This document shows, piece by piece, positions 35,298 to 45,365 of a DNA stretch of 64,000 bases. A model generated the notes under the pieces. It made no database searches. It saw only the letters and a program-made list of their open reading frames with translations, and was not told the origin of the DNA. The number at the start of each line of letters is the position of its first letter. The stretch's first letter is position 1. The position numbers and the translations under genes were made by a program. Source of the stretch: Ruminococcus sp. AM36-2AA (lineage in GTDB: Bacteria > Bacillota > Clostridia > Lachnospirales > Lachnospiraceae). The stretch covers positions 62,001-126,000 of the forward strand of contig NZ_QTYB01000003.1 of assembly GCF_003461955.1 (NCBI RefSeq), read 5' to 3'.

Positions 35298-36434
35298 ATG
35301 AATGAAGTCAGAACTTTGCTGGAAAATTTCTGGATCTGCAAAGATACAGATAAAGAAACCTATTACAGAATAAAAAGAGATATTCCAAATTTTCAGAAAT
35401 TCATCCGGGAACAATTGGGCTGGAAGCTGATCCATACAGAGAATCTTCTGAAACTGGAAAAGAGACCCGCACATGCGGAACCATTTATGGGAATCGAAGA
35501 ATTTACAGAGATCCGTGATTACTGTATCCTCTGTGTGATTCTGATGTACCTGGAAGATAAGGAAGAACAGGCCCCGTTTTTGCTGTCAGAGCTGATCAGT
35601 TATGTTGAAACGCAGTTAAAAGCTTACATGACTATTGACTGGACATCTTTTACCCAGAGAAAATCCCTGGTAAGAGTTCTTCAGTATATGGAGAAGCTTC
35701 AGATGATCCGGGTGCGCGATGGACGGAGTGAGGGTTTTGGTGCCGAAGCCGGACAGGAAGTATTATATGAAAACACCGGATATTCGAAATATTTTGCCAC
35801 AAGTTTTCCAGGGGATATTTCCGGATATCAGTCCTGGAAGGATTTTGAAAAAACAGATTTCGAGGAAATCGAGCAGAATAAAGGCGTGGCGAAGATCAAT
35901 CGTGTTTACCGTCAGCTTGCCGTCTGCCCGGTAATGTACTGGGATGGAAATGAGGACCCGGACGGACTTTATCTGAAAAATCAGCGCCAGTGGGTATCCA
36001 GATATATGAAGAAAAATCTGGGCGGAAATCTGGACATTTATCGAAATATGGCAAGCCTGACACTGGAGGAAGGAGACTGTTATGGAACCGTACATCCACG
36101 TGATGCGATGCTTCCGGAAGCAGTACTTCTGATCTGCGCCAGAATACAGGATGAGCTTACCCATGGAAAAATAAAAAAAGCGGAAGATGAATGTATTTAT
36201 ATTACCCCGGAGAAATTTCAGAATCTGGTGCTGGGATGCCGGAAGGAATGGAAAAAAGGCTGGAGTAAGGAATTTCGTGAAATGGAAGAAACAAAACTGA
36301 TAGAAACAGTCAGAACATATATGGAAAACTGGATGATGATCCGATGGGAAGAGAATCAGGTTGTCATATTACCGGCCGTGGGAAGGCTGGCAGGTTTTTA
36401 TCCGAAGGACTTTATGGGAGGTACTGAAAATTGA
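35298..36434 (+). CDS. jetB: Wadjet protein JetB (DUF2398/TIGR02678)
   Basis: 378-aa DUF2398-family subunit, the KITE-like partner of JetA that binds the kleisin. Landmarks: LLENFWICKDTDKETYYRIKRDIPNFQKFIREQLGWKLI at the N-terminus and the winged helix around KSLVRVLQYMEKLQMIRV; C-terminal FYPKDFMGG. Starts 3 bp after jetA and its stop overlaps the jetC start (TTGA). Confidence 0.9.
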   Translation: MNEVRTLLENFWICKDTDKETYYRIKRDIPNFQKFIREQLGWKLIHTENLLKLEKRPAHAEPFMGIEEFTEIRDYCILCVILMYLEDKEEQAPFLLSELISYVETQLKAYMTIDWTSFTQRKSLVRVLQYMEKLQMIRVRDGRSEGFGAEAGQEVLYENTGYSKYFATSFPGDISGYQSWKDFEKTDFEEIEQNKGVAKINRVYRQLAVCPVMYWDGNEDPDGLYLKNQRQWVSRYMKKNLGGNLDIYRNMASLTLEEGDCYGTVHPRDAMLPEAVLLICARIQDELTHGKIKKAEDECIYITPEKFQNLVLGCRKEWKKGWSKEFREMEETKLIETVRTYMENWMMIRWEENQVVILPAVGRLAGFYPKDFMGGTEN

Positions 36435-39400
36435 ATGACCGTTGGAAAATGAACAGGATCGGATTCGTAAATTTCTGGCTGTATGATGAGGAAGATTTTG
36501 AATTTGCAGATGGCAGGCTTCTTCTCCGTGGACAGAATGGCTCGGGAAAATCCATTACAACACAGAGCTTTATTCCCTTTGTACTGGATGGAGACCGGAC
36601 ACCCAGCCGTCTGGACCCTTTTGGTTCCAGTGACCGAAAAATGGAATATTATTTTTTAGGCGAAGAAGGAAGGGATGAAGCAACCGGCTATCTGTTTCTG
36701 GAATTCAAAAAAGAATCAGCCGGTGAGTACCGCACCATTGGAATCGGCCAGAGAGCAAGAAGGGGAAAACCCATGGATTTCTGGGGTTTTGTGATCCTGG
36801 ATGGCAGAAGGATCGGTTATGATCTGTGGCTCTATAAAGAAGTCGGAAGCAGTAAGATTCCTTATGACAAGAGGGAAATACGTGCTGTTTTGGGAGAGGA
36901 AAATTTCTTCACGGACAGCCAGAGTGATTATAAAAAACATGTAAATCAGTATATTTTCGGCTTTCGGAAAGAGGAACAGTATGAACAGTTTATCCGTCTG
37001 CTGGTAAAGGTACGTGCGCCGAAACTTTCGAAAGAATTTAAGCCTACGAAAGTCTATGATATCCTGAATGATTCCCTGCAGACTTTGTCAGATGAGGATC
37101 TTCGCGCAATGGTAGATGCCATGGAAAAGATGGACGATATCCAGGACAGTCTGGAAACTTTGAACCGTGCATTTGCAGATGTAAAGATCATCCGGAATGA
37201 ATATACCCGTTATAATCAGTATATGCTTGCAAAGAAAGCGCAGGCTTACCTGACCGAAAAAGAAAAAGTGGAAAACCTTCAGCGGGAGTTTGAGGAACGC
37301 AAACAGAAAATCCTGGAGACAAAGGAAAAAAGACAACAGGGAACAGAACTTTTAAAAGAACTTCAGGAAAAGGAAAGACTGGCAGAGACAGAACGAAACG
37401 GTCTTCTGGATATGGATCTGGAAGAAATCGACAATAAACTGGATTATGCAAGGAAACAGAAGGAAGAAGCAGAGCACAATGAGACACGCTGGGAAGATAA
37501 GATCCAGGATTATAAGACAAGGATCTGGGAACAGAAACAGGAGTTGAAGAGACTTCAGGAGCGTCTGGAGGAGAAGCAGCGGGAGCTGGAACAGCAGAAA
37601 GATGAGCTGGATGAACAGCAGGAAATCCTCCGCTGGGAGCATCACGAAAAAGCCTGCGGTATTATAGAAAATGAAAATTTTGAGAAAGCGGAAGAAATTA
37701 TCAGAGATCTGGATATCCTGAAAAAGCTTGTAGAAGAATGCCATCAGATCATACGACAGTATGAGATGCTTTCCGGACAGTACGATGAAATTGCCGGTCA
37801 GCTGGAAGTTCTGAAACAGGAGAAAACAGAAAAAGAACAGGCGATGAAACAGGCGCAGACTCAGGTACAGGACAGCATTGATCAGTGGATCACCGATGTT
37901 TTTGAGATAAAAAAGAACTCCGGTCAGTGGAAGCCGGATGAAGAGATAATCCACAGGATTGAGGAAAAAGTAAGGGGATACCAGTCTGTAGAGGATGCGG
38001 GAGCTTTACAGGAACTGTTAAGGGCTGATTACGAACAGCAGAGGCAGATACTTCTTGATCAGAAAACGGAGAAAGAGAACGTACAGAAAGCCATAAAAGA
38101 GCAGCTGGAAAAAGTACAGGAAGAATTAACCACTGTTCTGGAGCAGAAAGAACTGGAGCCGGAACGGTCTGAAGAAACGGAGCGGTCAAGGGCTGCATTG
38201 GCTGAAAAAGGGATTACAGCAGTTCCTTTTTATAAGACCGTAGAATTCTCAGATGATCTGGATCGATCTGCCTGTGCACAGCTGGAAGCACAGCTTCAGA
38301 GAGCCGGACTTCTGGATGCGCTGGTGATCGCGGACCATGATTTTTCAGATATCCGGGAAAAGTTTCCGGAATTTCTGGATACGGTTATTCATATGGAGGA
38401 AACCGGAAATTCCGGATTTTCCGGGCTGAAAGTAAATGAAGAACTGTCACTGGAACTGAAGGAAGAAACTTCTCGTATATTGTCGAATATTTACAAAAAA
38501 GAAAATGGTTCTGGAATCTGTATCGGCACAGATGGATGGTTCCGGCAGGGAATCCTTACCGGACGTGCGGATAAATCCGGCGATGCGGAATTTATAGGAA
38601 TTCTGGCAAGAAAGCACCGCAGGGAGCAGAGAATCCAGGAACTGGAATCAGAGATCCGGGAACTGAATGAAACGTTGACAGGTGTGGAAAGTGGGATTCG
38701 GGAAATCAGAAGCTTCCTGGAAACACTTCTGAACGAATACAGACAGTTGCCGGGATTCGGGGAGATCAATGCTGCACTGGCACTGGAAAAAGAATGTGAA
38801 ATGCTTTTGCAGATAAAAAGTGCAGAGTATATGCAGAAAGAGAAACAGGAGCAGGAGAAACTCCAGGAGAAAAATCAGAAATATCAGCAGATGCTGCAGA
38901 AATGCAAACTGTTTCCATATGGAAGAACCGAAGCAGCCTACGAAGAAGTCGGCGATGCTATTGAAGAATACCGGCATATCTGGCAGGAGATCAGACAGGA
39001 TATTTTACAGATCATTACATTAAAAAGCAACTGCATTGACAGGCAGGACGCCATGGAACGGGACGAGCAGCAGATGGATGATGCATTCCGTGAGCTGGAA
39101 CATTACAGTACAAAGCGAAAAGAATCAGAACTGCAGATTCGGCAGCTGGAAGAGTATCTGAACCGTCCTGACATAGCAGAAAAAGCAAACCGCCTGAAAC
39201 AGCTGAGAGAAGAGATCCGGGAAATCAGAGATAATATTAGTTCCCTTGAAAAAAAGGTGGCAATCTGGGCGGACAGAATGGAGCGGATGCAGGAAGAAGA
39301 ACCGGAGAAAAAGCAGGAACTTCAGAAGGAAATTGCGGCGGAGCAGACTTTGAGAAATTATTTTGAAGAAGAGCTTGCCCTTAAACTGGTACTGGAGAGA

Positions 39401-40489
39401 GAAGGCAGAACGTTGTATGACTGTGCAAAGGCAGCAGCAGGATTTCTCCGTGAAAATGACAGAAACAGAGAACAGAGTGAAGTGTTCCAGGCATTATTCC
39501 GTGTTTATCAGCAGCATAACGGAAGTCTGATACCATATGGAACTTCCATAGAAAACTGTTTTGGGTCGGATCAGAATACACTGGAAGAAAATGGAACAGC
39601 TTTGCGAAGCCGTGTGCGTATCGTATCTACCTGGCAGGGAAAACAGGTTTATCTGGAAGAGTTTTATAATATCCTGAAAACAGCTATTGAGGAGACAGAA
39701 CTTCTTATTAAGGAAAAAGACAGGGAACTGTTTGAGGATATCCTTTCCCAGACCATCAGCCAGCAGCTTACTGATAAGATTGAGGAAAGCCGGAAGTGGG
39801 TTGCGGATATGTCTTCTCTTATGAATGAGATGGATACTTCTATGGGATTAAGTTTTTCCCTGGAATGGAAGCCCTGCAAACCGGAAAATGATACGGAGCT
39901 GGAAGTTGGAGAGCTTGAAAAGATCCTTCTTCGGGATCATGCACTTCTGACGATGGAAGACATTGAAAAAGTTGCGGCTCATTTCCGAAGCAGGATTCAG
40001 GCAGAAAAAGCAAAACTGGAAGAAAACAATGGCACAGTAACTTATATAGATCTGGTGCGGGATGCACTGGATTACCGGAAATGGTTTGAGTTCCGTATGT
40101 TCTACAAACGTGGGGAAGGTTCAAAGAAACCGCTTACCAATGCCGCATTTAACCGATTCAGCGGCGGAGAAAAAGCCATGGCTATGTATGTGCCTCTTTT
40201 TGCGGCTGTGAATGCCCAGTATCAGAAGGCAGAAAATAAGGATCATCCTCGAATGGTCGCACTGGATGAGGCTTTTGCAGGCGTAGATGACAAGAATATC
40301 AGCAGTATGTTCGAACTGGTGCAGAAACTTGATTTTGACTATATCATGAATTCCCAGTCTCTATGGGGATGCTTTGAAACCGTCCGGGGACTGCGGATCG
40401 CGGAGCTTCAGAGACCGCAGGATTCTCAGGTGGTTTCTGTGATCTTTTATACCTGGAATGGAAGTGAAAGAATCTTAGATGAGCAGTAA
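36431..40489 (+). CDS. jetC: Wadjet SMC-like ATPase JetC (TIGR02680)
   Basis: 1352-aa SMC-family motor that extrudes DNA loops until a small circle is closed upon. Walker A GQNGSGKS (34-41) near the N-terminus; two long coiled-coil arms (about 250-620 and 730-1000) around a hinge-like globular part; the signature NRFSGGEK (~1240) and Walker B MVALDEAFAGVD (~1275) near the C-terminus. It starts at TTG 36431 with GGGAGG 8 bases upstream; ATG 36449 is an alternative. Overlaps jetB by 4 bp and jetD by 11 bp. Confidence 0.95.
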   Translation: MNDRWKMNRIGFVNFWLYDEEDFEFADGRLLLRGQNGSGKSITTQSFIPFVLDGDRTPSRLDPFGSSDRKMEYYFLGEEGRDEATGYLFLEFKKESAGEYRTIGIGQRARRGKPMDFWGFVILDGRRIGYDLWLYKEVGSSKIPYDKREIRAVLGEENFFTDSQSDYKKHVNQYIFGFRKEEQYEQFIRLLVKVRAPKLSKEFKPTKVYDILNDSLQTLSDEDLRAMVDAMEKMDDIQDSLETLNRAFADVKIIRNEYTRYNQYMLAKKAQAYLTEKEKVENLQREFEERKQKILETKEKRQQGTELLKELQEKERLAETERNGLLDMDLEEIDNKLDYARKQKEEAEHNETRWEDKIQDYKTRIWEQKQELKRLQERLEEKQRELEQQKDELDEQQEILRWEHHEKACGIIENENFEKAEEIIRDLDILKKLVEECHQIIRQYEMLSGQYDEIAGQLEVLKQEKTEKEQAMKQAQTQVQDSIDQWITDVFEIKKNSGQWKPDEEIIHRIEEKVRGYQSVEDAGALQELLRADYEQQRQILLDQKTEKENVQKAIKEQLEKVQEELTTVLEQKELEPERSEETERSRAALAEKGITAVPFYKTVEFSDDLDRSACAQLEAQLQRAGLLDALVIADHDFSDIREKFPEFLDTVIHMEETGNSGFSGLKVNEELSLELKEETSRILSNIYKKENGSGICIGTDGWFRQGILTGRADKSGDAEFIGILARKHRREQRIQELESEIRELNETLTGVESGIREIRSFLETLLNEYRQLPGFGEINAALALEKECEMLLQIKSAEYMQKEKQEQEKLQEKNQKYQQMLQKCKLFPYGRTEAAYEEVGDAIEEYRHIWQEIRQDILQIITLKSNCIDRQDAMERDEQQMDDAFRELEHYSTKRKESELQIRQLEEYLNRPDIAEKANRLKQLREEIREIRDNISSLEKKVAIWADRMERMQEEEPEKKQELQKEIAAEQTLRNYFEEELALKLVLEREGRTLYDCAKAAAGFLRENDRNREQSEVFQALFRVYQQHNGSLIPYGTSIENCFGSDQNTLEENGTALRSRVRIVSTWQGKQVYLEEFYNILKTAIEETELLIKEKDRELFEDILSQTISQQLTDKIEESRKWVADMSSLMNEMDTSMGLSFSLEWKPCKPENDTELEVGELEKILLRDHALLTMEDIEKVAAHFRSRIQAEKAKLEENNGTVTYIDLVRDALDYRKWFEFRMFYKRGEGSKKPLTNAAFNRFSGGEKAMAMYVPLFAAVNAQYQKAENKDHPRMVALDEAFAGVDDKNISSMFELVQKLDFDYIMNSQSLWGCFETVRGLRIAELQRPQDSQVVSVIFYTWNGSERILDEQ

Positions 40490-41798
40490 CAGAAATAATG
40501 ATCAGGCATGTGCGGAGTATTTTAAAAACCAGAAGATCTATCAGCGATGTTTTCAGGAGTTATGGAAAAAATGGCGTTCCTACGGGAAACCGACGGGAAG
40601 GATTACGCTGAAGCATACTTCCGGTGAAGAACGTCGTGGAATAGGCGGAATCACGGGGAAAGTGTTTTATGAAGAAGATATCCGGTTTACTTTTGCGGAA
40701 TTTGAGCAGGGACTTCAGAAGACACGTTTTGCACCCGTTGATATGAAAAAAGTTCTGGAAGGATATTTTGGAGAAGAGCTTGTTACAAAACAGGATCAGA
40801 AGAAAAAAACACAGAAACAGAAAGAAGATTTTCTGAAAGATATCAGCAAAGGTTTTCGTGGGAAGAGTGGGACGAAATCTGTTGCATATGAATGGACAGA
40901 GCAAATGCTGTCTACGAAAAAATATGGATATCAGATTCTGATACGGGAGTTTGAAAAAGATCCGGACCAGGCAGGTGTACTGGCAGAGAATGTGGGAAAT
41001 GCACTGGAAAAGCTTCATAAGATTTCGAATACAGAGGAACAGCCACTGGCGGTATTTGCGGCAGAGATATCCGGGAACCCTCATTATTTTGACCGTGGAA
41101 CAACGGCGGGGCTGCTTCTGGTCCGGGGAATCTGCTGTATCCGAAAGACGGAAGTTCCGGAGAATGCTTACCAGTGGAGAGAGCTGATGGAAACGGAGGG
41201 AATCATTCCGGATAATGTTTCTTCCATGCTGCATGTGTATGGATTGCGGTTAAAAAAAGGAACTGCCTGGCATCCGGCGTATGAGGCGTTTTGTGAAGAG
41301 GGAGAACCCTGCGTGATCACAATGGAAAATCTGAAAGGGATCACAGAAGTACAGCCTCTGGGAAAAAATGTGTTTATCGTAGAAAACGAAATGGTGTTCA
41401 GCTATCTTATTGATAATCTCCCGGATAAAAACTGCACACTTTTGTGTACTTCCGGTCAGCTTCGTTTCGTGTCGCAGAAACTGCTGAGCCTGATCCTGGA
41501 AAATGGAACGGATGTTTATTACAGTGGAGATATTGATCCGGACGGGATGGGAATTGCGGACAGACTGTGGATGAAATTCGGAGACAGGATCCATATGTGG
41601 AGAATGAGCCCGGAGGATTATGAAAAAAGTATTTCAAGGGAACACATTGGGGAAAATGGCCTGGCGAAGCTTTTTCACATTCATCATCCATTACTGGAAA
41701 AAACAGCAGAATATGTAAAACAGAAACAATTATCCGGCTACCAGGAAAATATATTAAAAGAATTACTGTCAGATATAAAGAAAGCAGGTGAACCATGA
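40479..41798 (+). CDS. jetD: Wadjet nuclease JetD (DUF2399/TIGR02679)
   Basis: 439-aa subunit with a C-terminal TOPRIM-like DUF2399 domain that cleaves the trapped plasmid. The TOPRIM glutamate strand appears as VFIVENEMVFSYL and the metal-binding DxD loop as YYSGDIDPDGMGIADRL. The N-terminal half holds basic KNQKIYQRCFQELWKKW and GRITLKHTSGEE regions. Begins inside the end of jetC and ends overlapping the next gene by 4 bp (ATGA). The four genes thus look intact and co-translated. Confidence 0.92.
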   Translation: MSSNRNNDQACAEYFKNQKIYQRCFQELWKKWRSYGKPTGRITLKHTSGEERRGIGGITGKVFYEEDIRFTFAEFEQGLQKTRFAPVDMKKVLEGYFGEELVTKQDQKKKTQKQKEDFLKDISKGFRGKSGTKSVAYEWTEQMLSTKKYGYQILIREFEKDPDQAGVLAENVGNALEKLHKISNTEEQPLAVFAAEISGNPHYFDRGTTAGLLLVRGICCIRKTEVPENAYQWRELMETEGIIPDNVSSMLHVYGLRLKKGTAWHPAYEAFCEEGEPCVITMENLKGITEVQPLGKNVFIVENEMVFSYLIDNLPDKNCTLLCTSGQLRFVSQKLLSLILENGTDVYYSGDIDPDGMGIADRLWMKFGDRIHMWRMSPEDYEKSISREHIGENGLAKLFHIHHPLLEKTAEYVKQKQLSGYQENILKELLSDIKKAGEP

Positions 41799-42898
41799 AC
41801 ACAAAAGCAAAGAAAATCCTGAAAGTGATCGGCATTATCATTCTTGTGATCGTGCTGACCCTGGCGGCGTACATTATCTATCTTTACGCCAGCTACCACA
41901 GGATCGAAGACAATAAAGAACTGCAGGTTGAAACAATTTCAGATAACACATCCGCGGGTGATCCCCTCACAGCCGGGGAAAAATACTCCGCACTTACATA
42001 TAACATCGGCTTCGGTGCTTATACCCCGGATTTCAGTTTCTTTATGGACGGGGGAAAATCTTCCTGGGCAAAGAGCAAGGATAGCGTAAAAGAAACGATC
42101 AAAGGTGCCGGTGAGCTGGTTGCATCCAAAGATCCGGATTTTGCGCTGGTGCAGGAGATCGATCTGGATGCCACCAGAAGCTATCATGTGAATGAGTATT
42201 CCATATTGAAGGAAATTATCCCGGCTTATAACTGTGTATTTGCGCAGAATTATGATTCCGCGTTTCTGTTTTATCCATTTACCCAGCCTCATGGAAAAAG
42301 CAAGGCGGGACTGGCCCTGTTTTCCAAATATCCGATCACAGGATCAATGAGAAGAAGCTTTCCTATCTCAACATCGTTTACGAAATTTTTTGACCTGGAC
42401 AGATGCTACAGCATTTCCAGAGTGCCGGTGGATAACGGAAAAGAGCTGGTGATCTTTGAACTGCATATGTCTGCTTACGGAAACAGCGACGCCATCCGGG
42501 AAGGACAGATCCGGATGCTCAGTGAGGATATGCAGAAGGAATATGAAGCTGGAAATTATGTGATCTGCGGGGGAGATTTTAACCATGACCTGAAGGCTGC
42601 GGATACACAGGATGATTCCGCAGAACCTGAATCTTGGGCCTACCCATTCCCGCGCTCAGAACTTCCGGAGCATTTTTCATTCTGCCTGGATCAGCTGTCG
42701 GAAGATGAGAAAAACAATCTCTGGAACAGTGCCCGCAACGCAGATATGGAATATGTACCCGGCGAGACCTATACCGTAACGCTGGACGGATTTATCATTT
42801 CGGATAATGTGGAATGCACCGGGTACGAAAATGTAAATACCGGATATTCTTATTCAGACCACGATCCGGTGTATATGGAATTCCAGCTGAAAAAATGA
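41795..42898 (+). CDS. Membrane-anchored endonuclease/exonuclease/phosphatase family protein
   Basis: 367-aa EEP-superfamily hydrolase with an N-terminal signal anchor (VIGIIILVIVLTLAAYIIYLY). Metal and catalytic motifs: LTYNIGFG (Asn), ALVQEIDLD (Glu), LHMSAYGN, CGGDFNHDL (Asp/Asn) and YSDHDPVYMEF (Asp-His). The topology places the domain outside, more usual for a phosphodiesterase or sphingomyelinase-like enzyme than for a DNase. Its ATG overlaps the jetD stop (ATGA), so it is co-translated with Wadjet; the operon terminator follows it. Either an extra Wadjet-linked gene or a resident gene taken into the operon. Confidence 0.87.
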   Translation: MNTKAKKILKVIGIIILVIVLTLAAYIIYLYASYHRIEDNKELQVETISDNTSAGDPLTAGEKYSALTYNIGFGAYTPDFSFFMDGGKSSWAKSKDSVKETIKGAGELVASKDPDFALVQEIDLDATRSYHVNEYSILKEIIPAYNCVFAQNYDSAFLFYPFTQPHGKSKAGLALFSKYPITGSMRRSFPISTSFTKFFDLDRCYSISRVPVDNGKELVIFELHMSAYGNSDAIREGQIRMLSEDMQKEYEAGNYVICGGDFNHDLKAADTQDDSAEPESWAYPFPRSELPEHFSFCLDQLSEDEKNNLWNSARNADMEYVPGETYTVTLDGFIISDNVECTGYENVNTGYSYSDHDPVYMEFQLKK

Positions 42899-42918
42899 AA
42901 ACACAGAACAGAAAAAAT

Positions 42919-42972
42919 CTGAAATTTAACCTCCATAAAATAAAATGGAGGATTGAATTTCAGATTTTTTTA
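42919..42972 (+). terminator. Terminator of the jetABCD-EEP operon
   Basis: CTGAAATTTAACCTCCAT (42919-42936) pairs with ATGGAGG-a-TTGAATTTCAG (to 42963), followed by ATTTTTTTA. One strong stem directly after the EEP gene, none between jetD and it. Confidence 0.9.
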
Positions 42973-43147
42973 TTGTTTTCAGCGGGTTTTGGCTATATCC
43001 GCCCACAAAATTGCTTAAATTATATATTTTTTTGTGAAAATCACCAAAAAACACTCGACTTTACGCTACGTTAATGCTATACTTATACAGTTGTTTAAAG
43101 CTTTAAAGTGAAAAATAAGAGTAAAAATATAAGAAAGAAGATAGAAA

Positions 43148-44098
43148 ATGAAAATCGTTGTATGTATGAAACAGGTACCGGCAACTTCCAAGGTTGATAT
43201 TGATCCGGAAACCGGTGCTATGAAACGTATGTCCGGTGAGACAAGAACAAATCCATATGACCTGTTTGCGCTGGAAACAGCCCTTGCAATCCGGGAAAAA
43301 ACAGGTGGAACGGTAACCGTTCTGACTATGGGACCGCCACAGGCGGAAGAGATGATCCGTGATGCCTACACTATGGGTGCAGACGAAGGAGTGATCCTTT
43401 CAGACCGGAAATTTGCAGGAGCGGATGTACTGGCAACTTCCTATGCACTGGCGCAGGGAATCCAGGTGATCGGCGGAGCAGATCTGATCATCTGTGGAAG
43501 ACAGACTACGGACGGTGATACTGCCCAGGTGGGACCGGCTCTTTATTCAGCAGTCCTTTACTTTTTCTTCCAGCTGGCTTCTGTATCCGTTATGTACCAG
43601 CACATGGAAGATGTAACTGATGAAAAACAGATCAACAAAGCAGCGATCTGGATGTTTGTATGCAACTTCTGTGCAATGGAACTTTCCATTCTGGGACTTC
43701 TTGCAATTGCCTATGTTGGTGAGCTTGCATCTGCATCTGTACCGATGCTTGTACTGGTTCAGAACGGAGTTGGTTCCGGAATTCTGACACCGATCATTTC
43801 TCTGCTGATCATCCTTGGAGCTATTTCCACAGCAGTAAATATGATCTCCGGTATCGTAACACGTTGCGTAAACGCAGTAGAACGCCGTATGGACAGCCCG
43901 GAGAAAAAATCTCAGGGACATCTTGGAAGAAATGCTATTTTCACAGCAATCTTCACATTTCTGGCATTTGCCATCGCACAGTTTGGTCTGATGACAGTTG
44001 TCAAAAAAGGTTACGCATACCTTGGATATGCGGCATTTATCACATTGTTTGTACCGTTTGTAGTACATGCCATTGCTACAAAAGGAAAAGAGATCTGA
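43148..44098 (+). CDS. Chimera: EtfB N-terminus fused to membrane-protein C-terminus
   Basis: One open frame of 316 aa with two unrelated halves. Residues 1-~132 are electron-transfer flavoprotein beta subunit: [62 protein letters not shown]. From about residue 133 it becomes a multi-helix membrane protein: [24 protein letters not shown], then four or five hydrophobic helices, resembling the C-terminal half of YkvI-like transporters. EtfB normally runs to ~260 aa beside etfA; neither the rest of etfB nor etfA is here. The junction is near 43540-43555. This looks like an in-frame deletion product, probably non-functional, or an assembly join. Confidence 0.8.
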   Translation: MKIVVCMKQVPATSKVDIDPETGAMKRMSGETRTNPYDLFALETALAIREKTGGTVTVLTMGPPQAEEMIRDAYTMGADEGVILSDRKFAGADVLATSYALAQGIQVIGGADLIICGRQTTDGDTAQVGPALYSAVLYFFFQLASVSVMYQHMEDVTDEKQINKAAIWMFVCNFCAMELSILGLLAIAYVGELASASVPMLVLVQNGVGSGILTPIISLLIILGAISTAVNMISGIVTRCVNAVERRMDSPEKKSQGHLGRNAIFTAIFTFLAFAIAQFGLMTVVKKGYAYLGYAAFITLFVPFVVHAIATKGKEI

Positions 44099-44117
44099 AG
44101 AATAAAAAGCTGAACAG

Positions 44118-44161
44118 AAAATCCCCCGTTGATCCGTATGGCAGGATCATCAGGGGATTTT
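44118..44161 (+). terminator. Terminator after the chimera
   Basis: AAAATCCCC...TTGATCC, loop, GGATCA...GGGGATTTT. The T run is short. Confidence 0.75.
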
Positions 44162-44208
44162 GTCAAAGTTCACAAAAATATTATAAATATTTTATTAAAT
44201 ATTCCAGA

Positions 44209-44237
44209 TAGACAACATATATTTTTTCTGATACTAT
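44209..44237 (+). promoter_or_regulatory. Promoter of the beta-glucoside operon
   Basis: TAGACA (44209-44214), 17 bp, TACTAT (44232-44237), ahead of the first antiterminator site. Confidence 0.55.
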
Positions 44238-44270
44238 TACATACAGTTGTTAAATAGTTACGAATCAGAA

Positions 44271-44361
44271 GGATTGTTACTGAAATATTTATTTATCGTC
44301 AGGCAAGACCTTATAGTAGTATAGGAATGGGGTTTCTATATACTGTAATGGTCTTTTTTTT
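44271..44361 (+). promoter_or_regulatory. LicT-type antiterminator (RAT) and terminator 1
   Basis: The ribonucleic antiterminator is GGATTGTTACTG (44271-44282)...CAGGCAAGACC (44300-44310). The mutually exclusive terminator uses AAGACC (44305-44310) pairing with GGTCTT (44350-44355) and ends in eight T. Classical bgl/lic control: LicT bound to the RAT prevents the terminator when the sugar is present. Confidence 0.92.
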
Positions 44362-44389
44362 GTTTGTCTGGCAGCGGGGGAACAGGAAT

Positions 44390-45241
44390 ATGGTTATCCA
44401 TAAGATTTTGAATAATAATCTGATACTGTCCAGGGATGGACAGGGACATGAAGTTATTGTAAAGGGCTGCGGAATTGCCTTTCAGAAAAAGAAAGGACAG
44501 CAAGTGGAGGAGTCCAGGATCGAGAAGATCTTTACTGCGGAAAATGCCCAGATCAGCAAGGAGATACAGGGTTATCTGACTGCTATTCCGGAAAAATATT
44601 TGGATTTTGTGGAAGCTTTTGTAAATGAAGTGAAGGAAAAAGAGGGGATGAAATTAAATGACAGTATTTATTTTTCCCTTAGCGACCATATCATGGGTGC
44701 GATCTCTAGACTTGAAAACGGGATCCGCCTTCAGAATATGCTGCTTCTGGATATCAAGCAGCTTTATCATAAGGAATATGAGATCGGCTTGGAATTACTG
44801 AAAAAGGTAAATGAGATGTTCGAGGTAGATCTTTCTGCAGATGAAGCAGGATTTTTTGCATTGCATTTTGTGAATGCGGAAGATGGCGGCAAGACGGACA
44901 GCTATCAGATTTCCATTATCGTACATCAGATCCTGGACATCGTGGAGAAGTATTATGACAATATGGAATTTCAGGAGGATAATCTGTATTATCAGCGGTT
45001 TCTCACGCATCTGAAATATTTTGCCCAGAGATTCCTTCATAAAGAGCTTCACTATGATGAGAATCAGGAGCTTTTCAAGATCATCAAGGAGCAGTACAGA
45101 GAAGCTTACGGCTGTGTAAAAATGATCTATCTTATGATGGAAGAGGAATATAAATACGCTATGACTGAGGACGAAATGCTGTATCTGACGATTCATATCC
45201 AGAAGATCACAGAAGACCATAAACGTCTGAAAAATCTGTGA
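44390..45241 (+). CDS. licT: LicT/BglG-family antiterminator
   Basis: 283-aa RNA-binding antiterminator controlled by PTS phosphorylation. The N-terminal CAT domain (MVIHKILNNNLILSRDGQGHEVIVKGCGIAF, landmarks) binds RAT RNA; two PRD domains follow (~60-170 and ~171-280) with conserved histidines in SLSDHIMG, YHKEYEIG, LHFVNAED and YLTIHIQKIT. The frame is open from 44327, but that part lies in the terminator; GGGGGAACAGG supports ATG 44390. It controls its own leader and the PTS genes downstream. Confidence 0.94.
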   Translation: MVIHKILNNNLILSRDGQGHEVIVKGCGIAFQKKKGQQVEESRIEKIFTAENAQISKEIQGYLTAIPEKYLDFVEAFVNEVKEKEGMKLNDSIYFSLSDHIMGAISRLENGIRLQNMLLLDIKQLYHKEYEIGLELLKKVNEMFEVDLSADEAGFFALHFVNAEDGGKTDSYQISIIVHQILDIVEKYYDNMEFQEDNLYYQRFLTHLKYFAQRFLHKELHYDENQELFKIIKEQYREAYGCVKMIYLMMEEEYKYAMTEDEMLYLTIHIQKITEDHKRLKNL

Positions 45242-45273
45242 AAAGAGATTGTTTTATAAAGTTAGGTGTTAAT

Positions 45274-45360
45274 GGATTGTTACTGAAATACGTGCCATGT
45301 GCGTATCTTTTCAGGCAAGACCTTTAATATAAATTTCAATATTTATTATTAAAGGAGGTC
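45274..45360 (+). promoter_or_regulatory. Second RAT with an RBS-masking hairpin
   Basis: RAT: GGATTGTTACTG (45274-45285)...CAGGCAAGACC (45312-45322), with an extra ATACG...CGTAT stem in the loop. No T-tailed terminator follows. Instead GACCTTTAATA (from 45319) can pair with TTATTAAAGG and with GGTC (45348-45360), covering AAAGGAGG (45351-45358), the ribosome binding site of the PTS gene at 45366. This would let LicT act on translation as well. Confidence 0.75.
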
Positions 45361-45365
45361 CCCAA

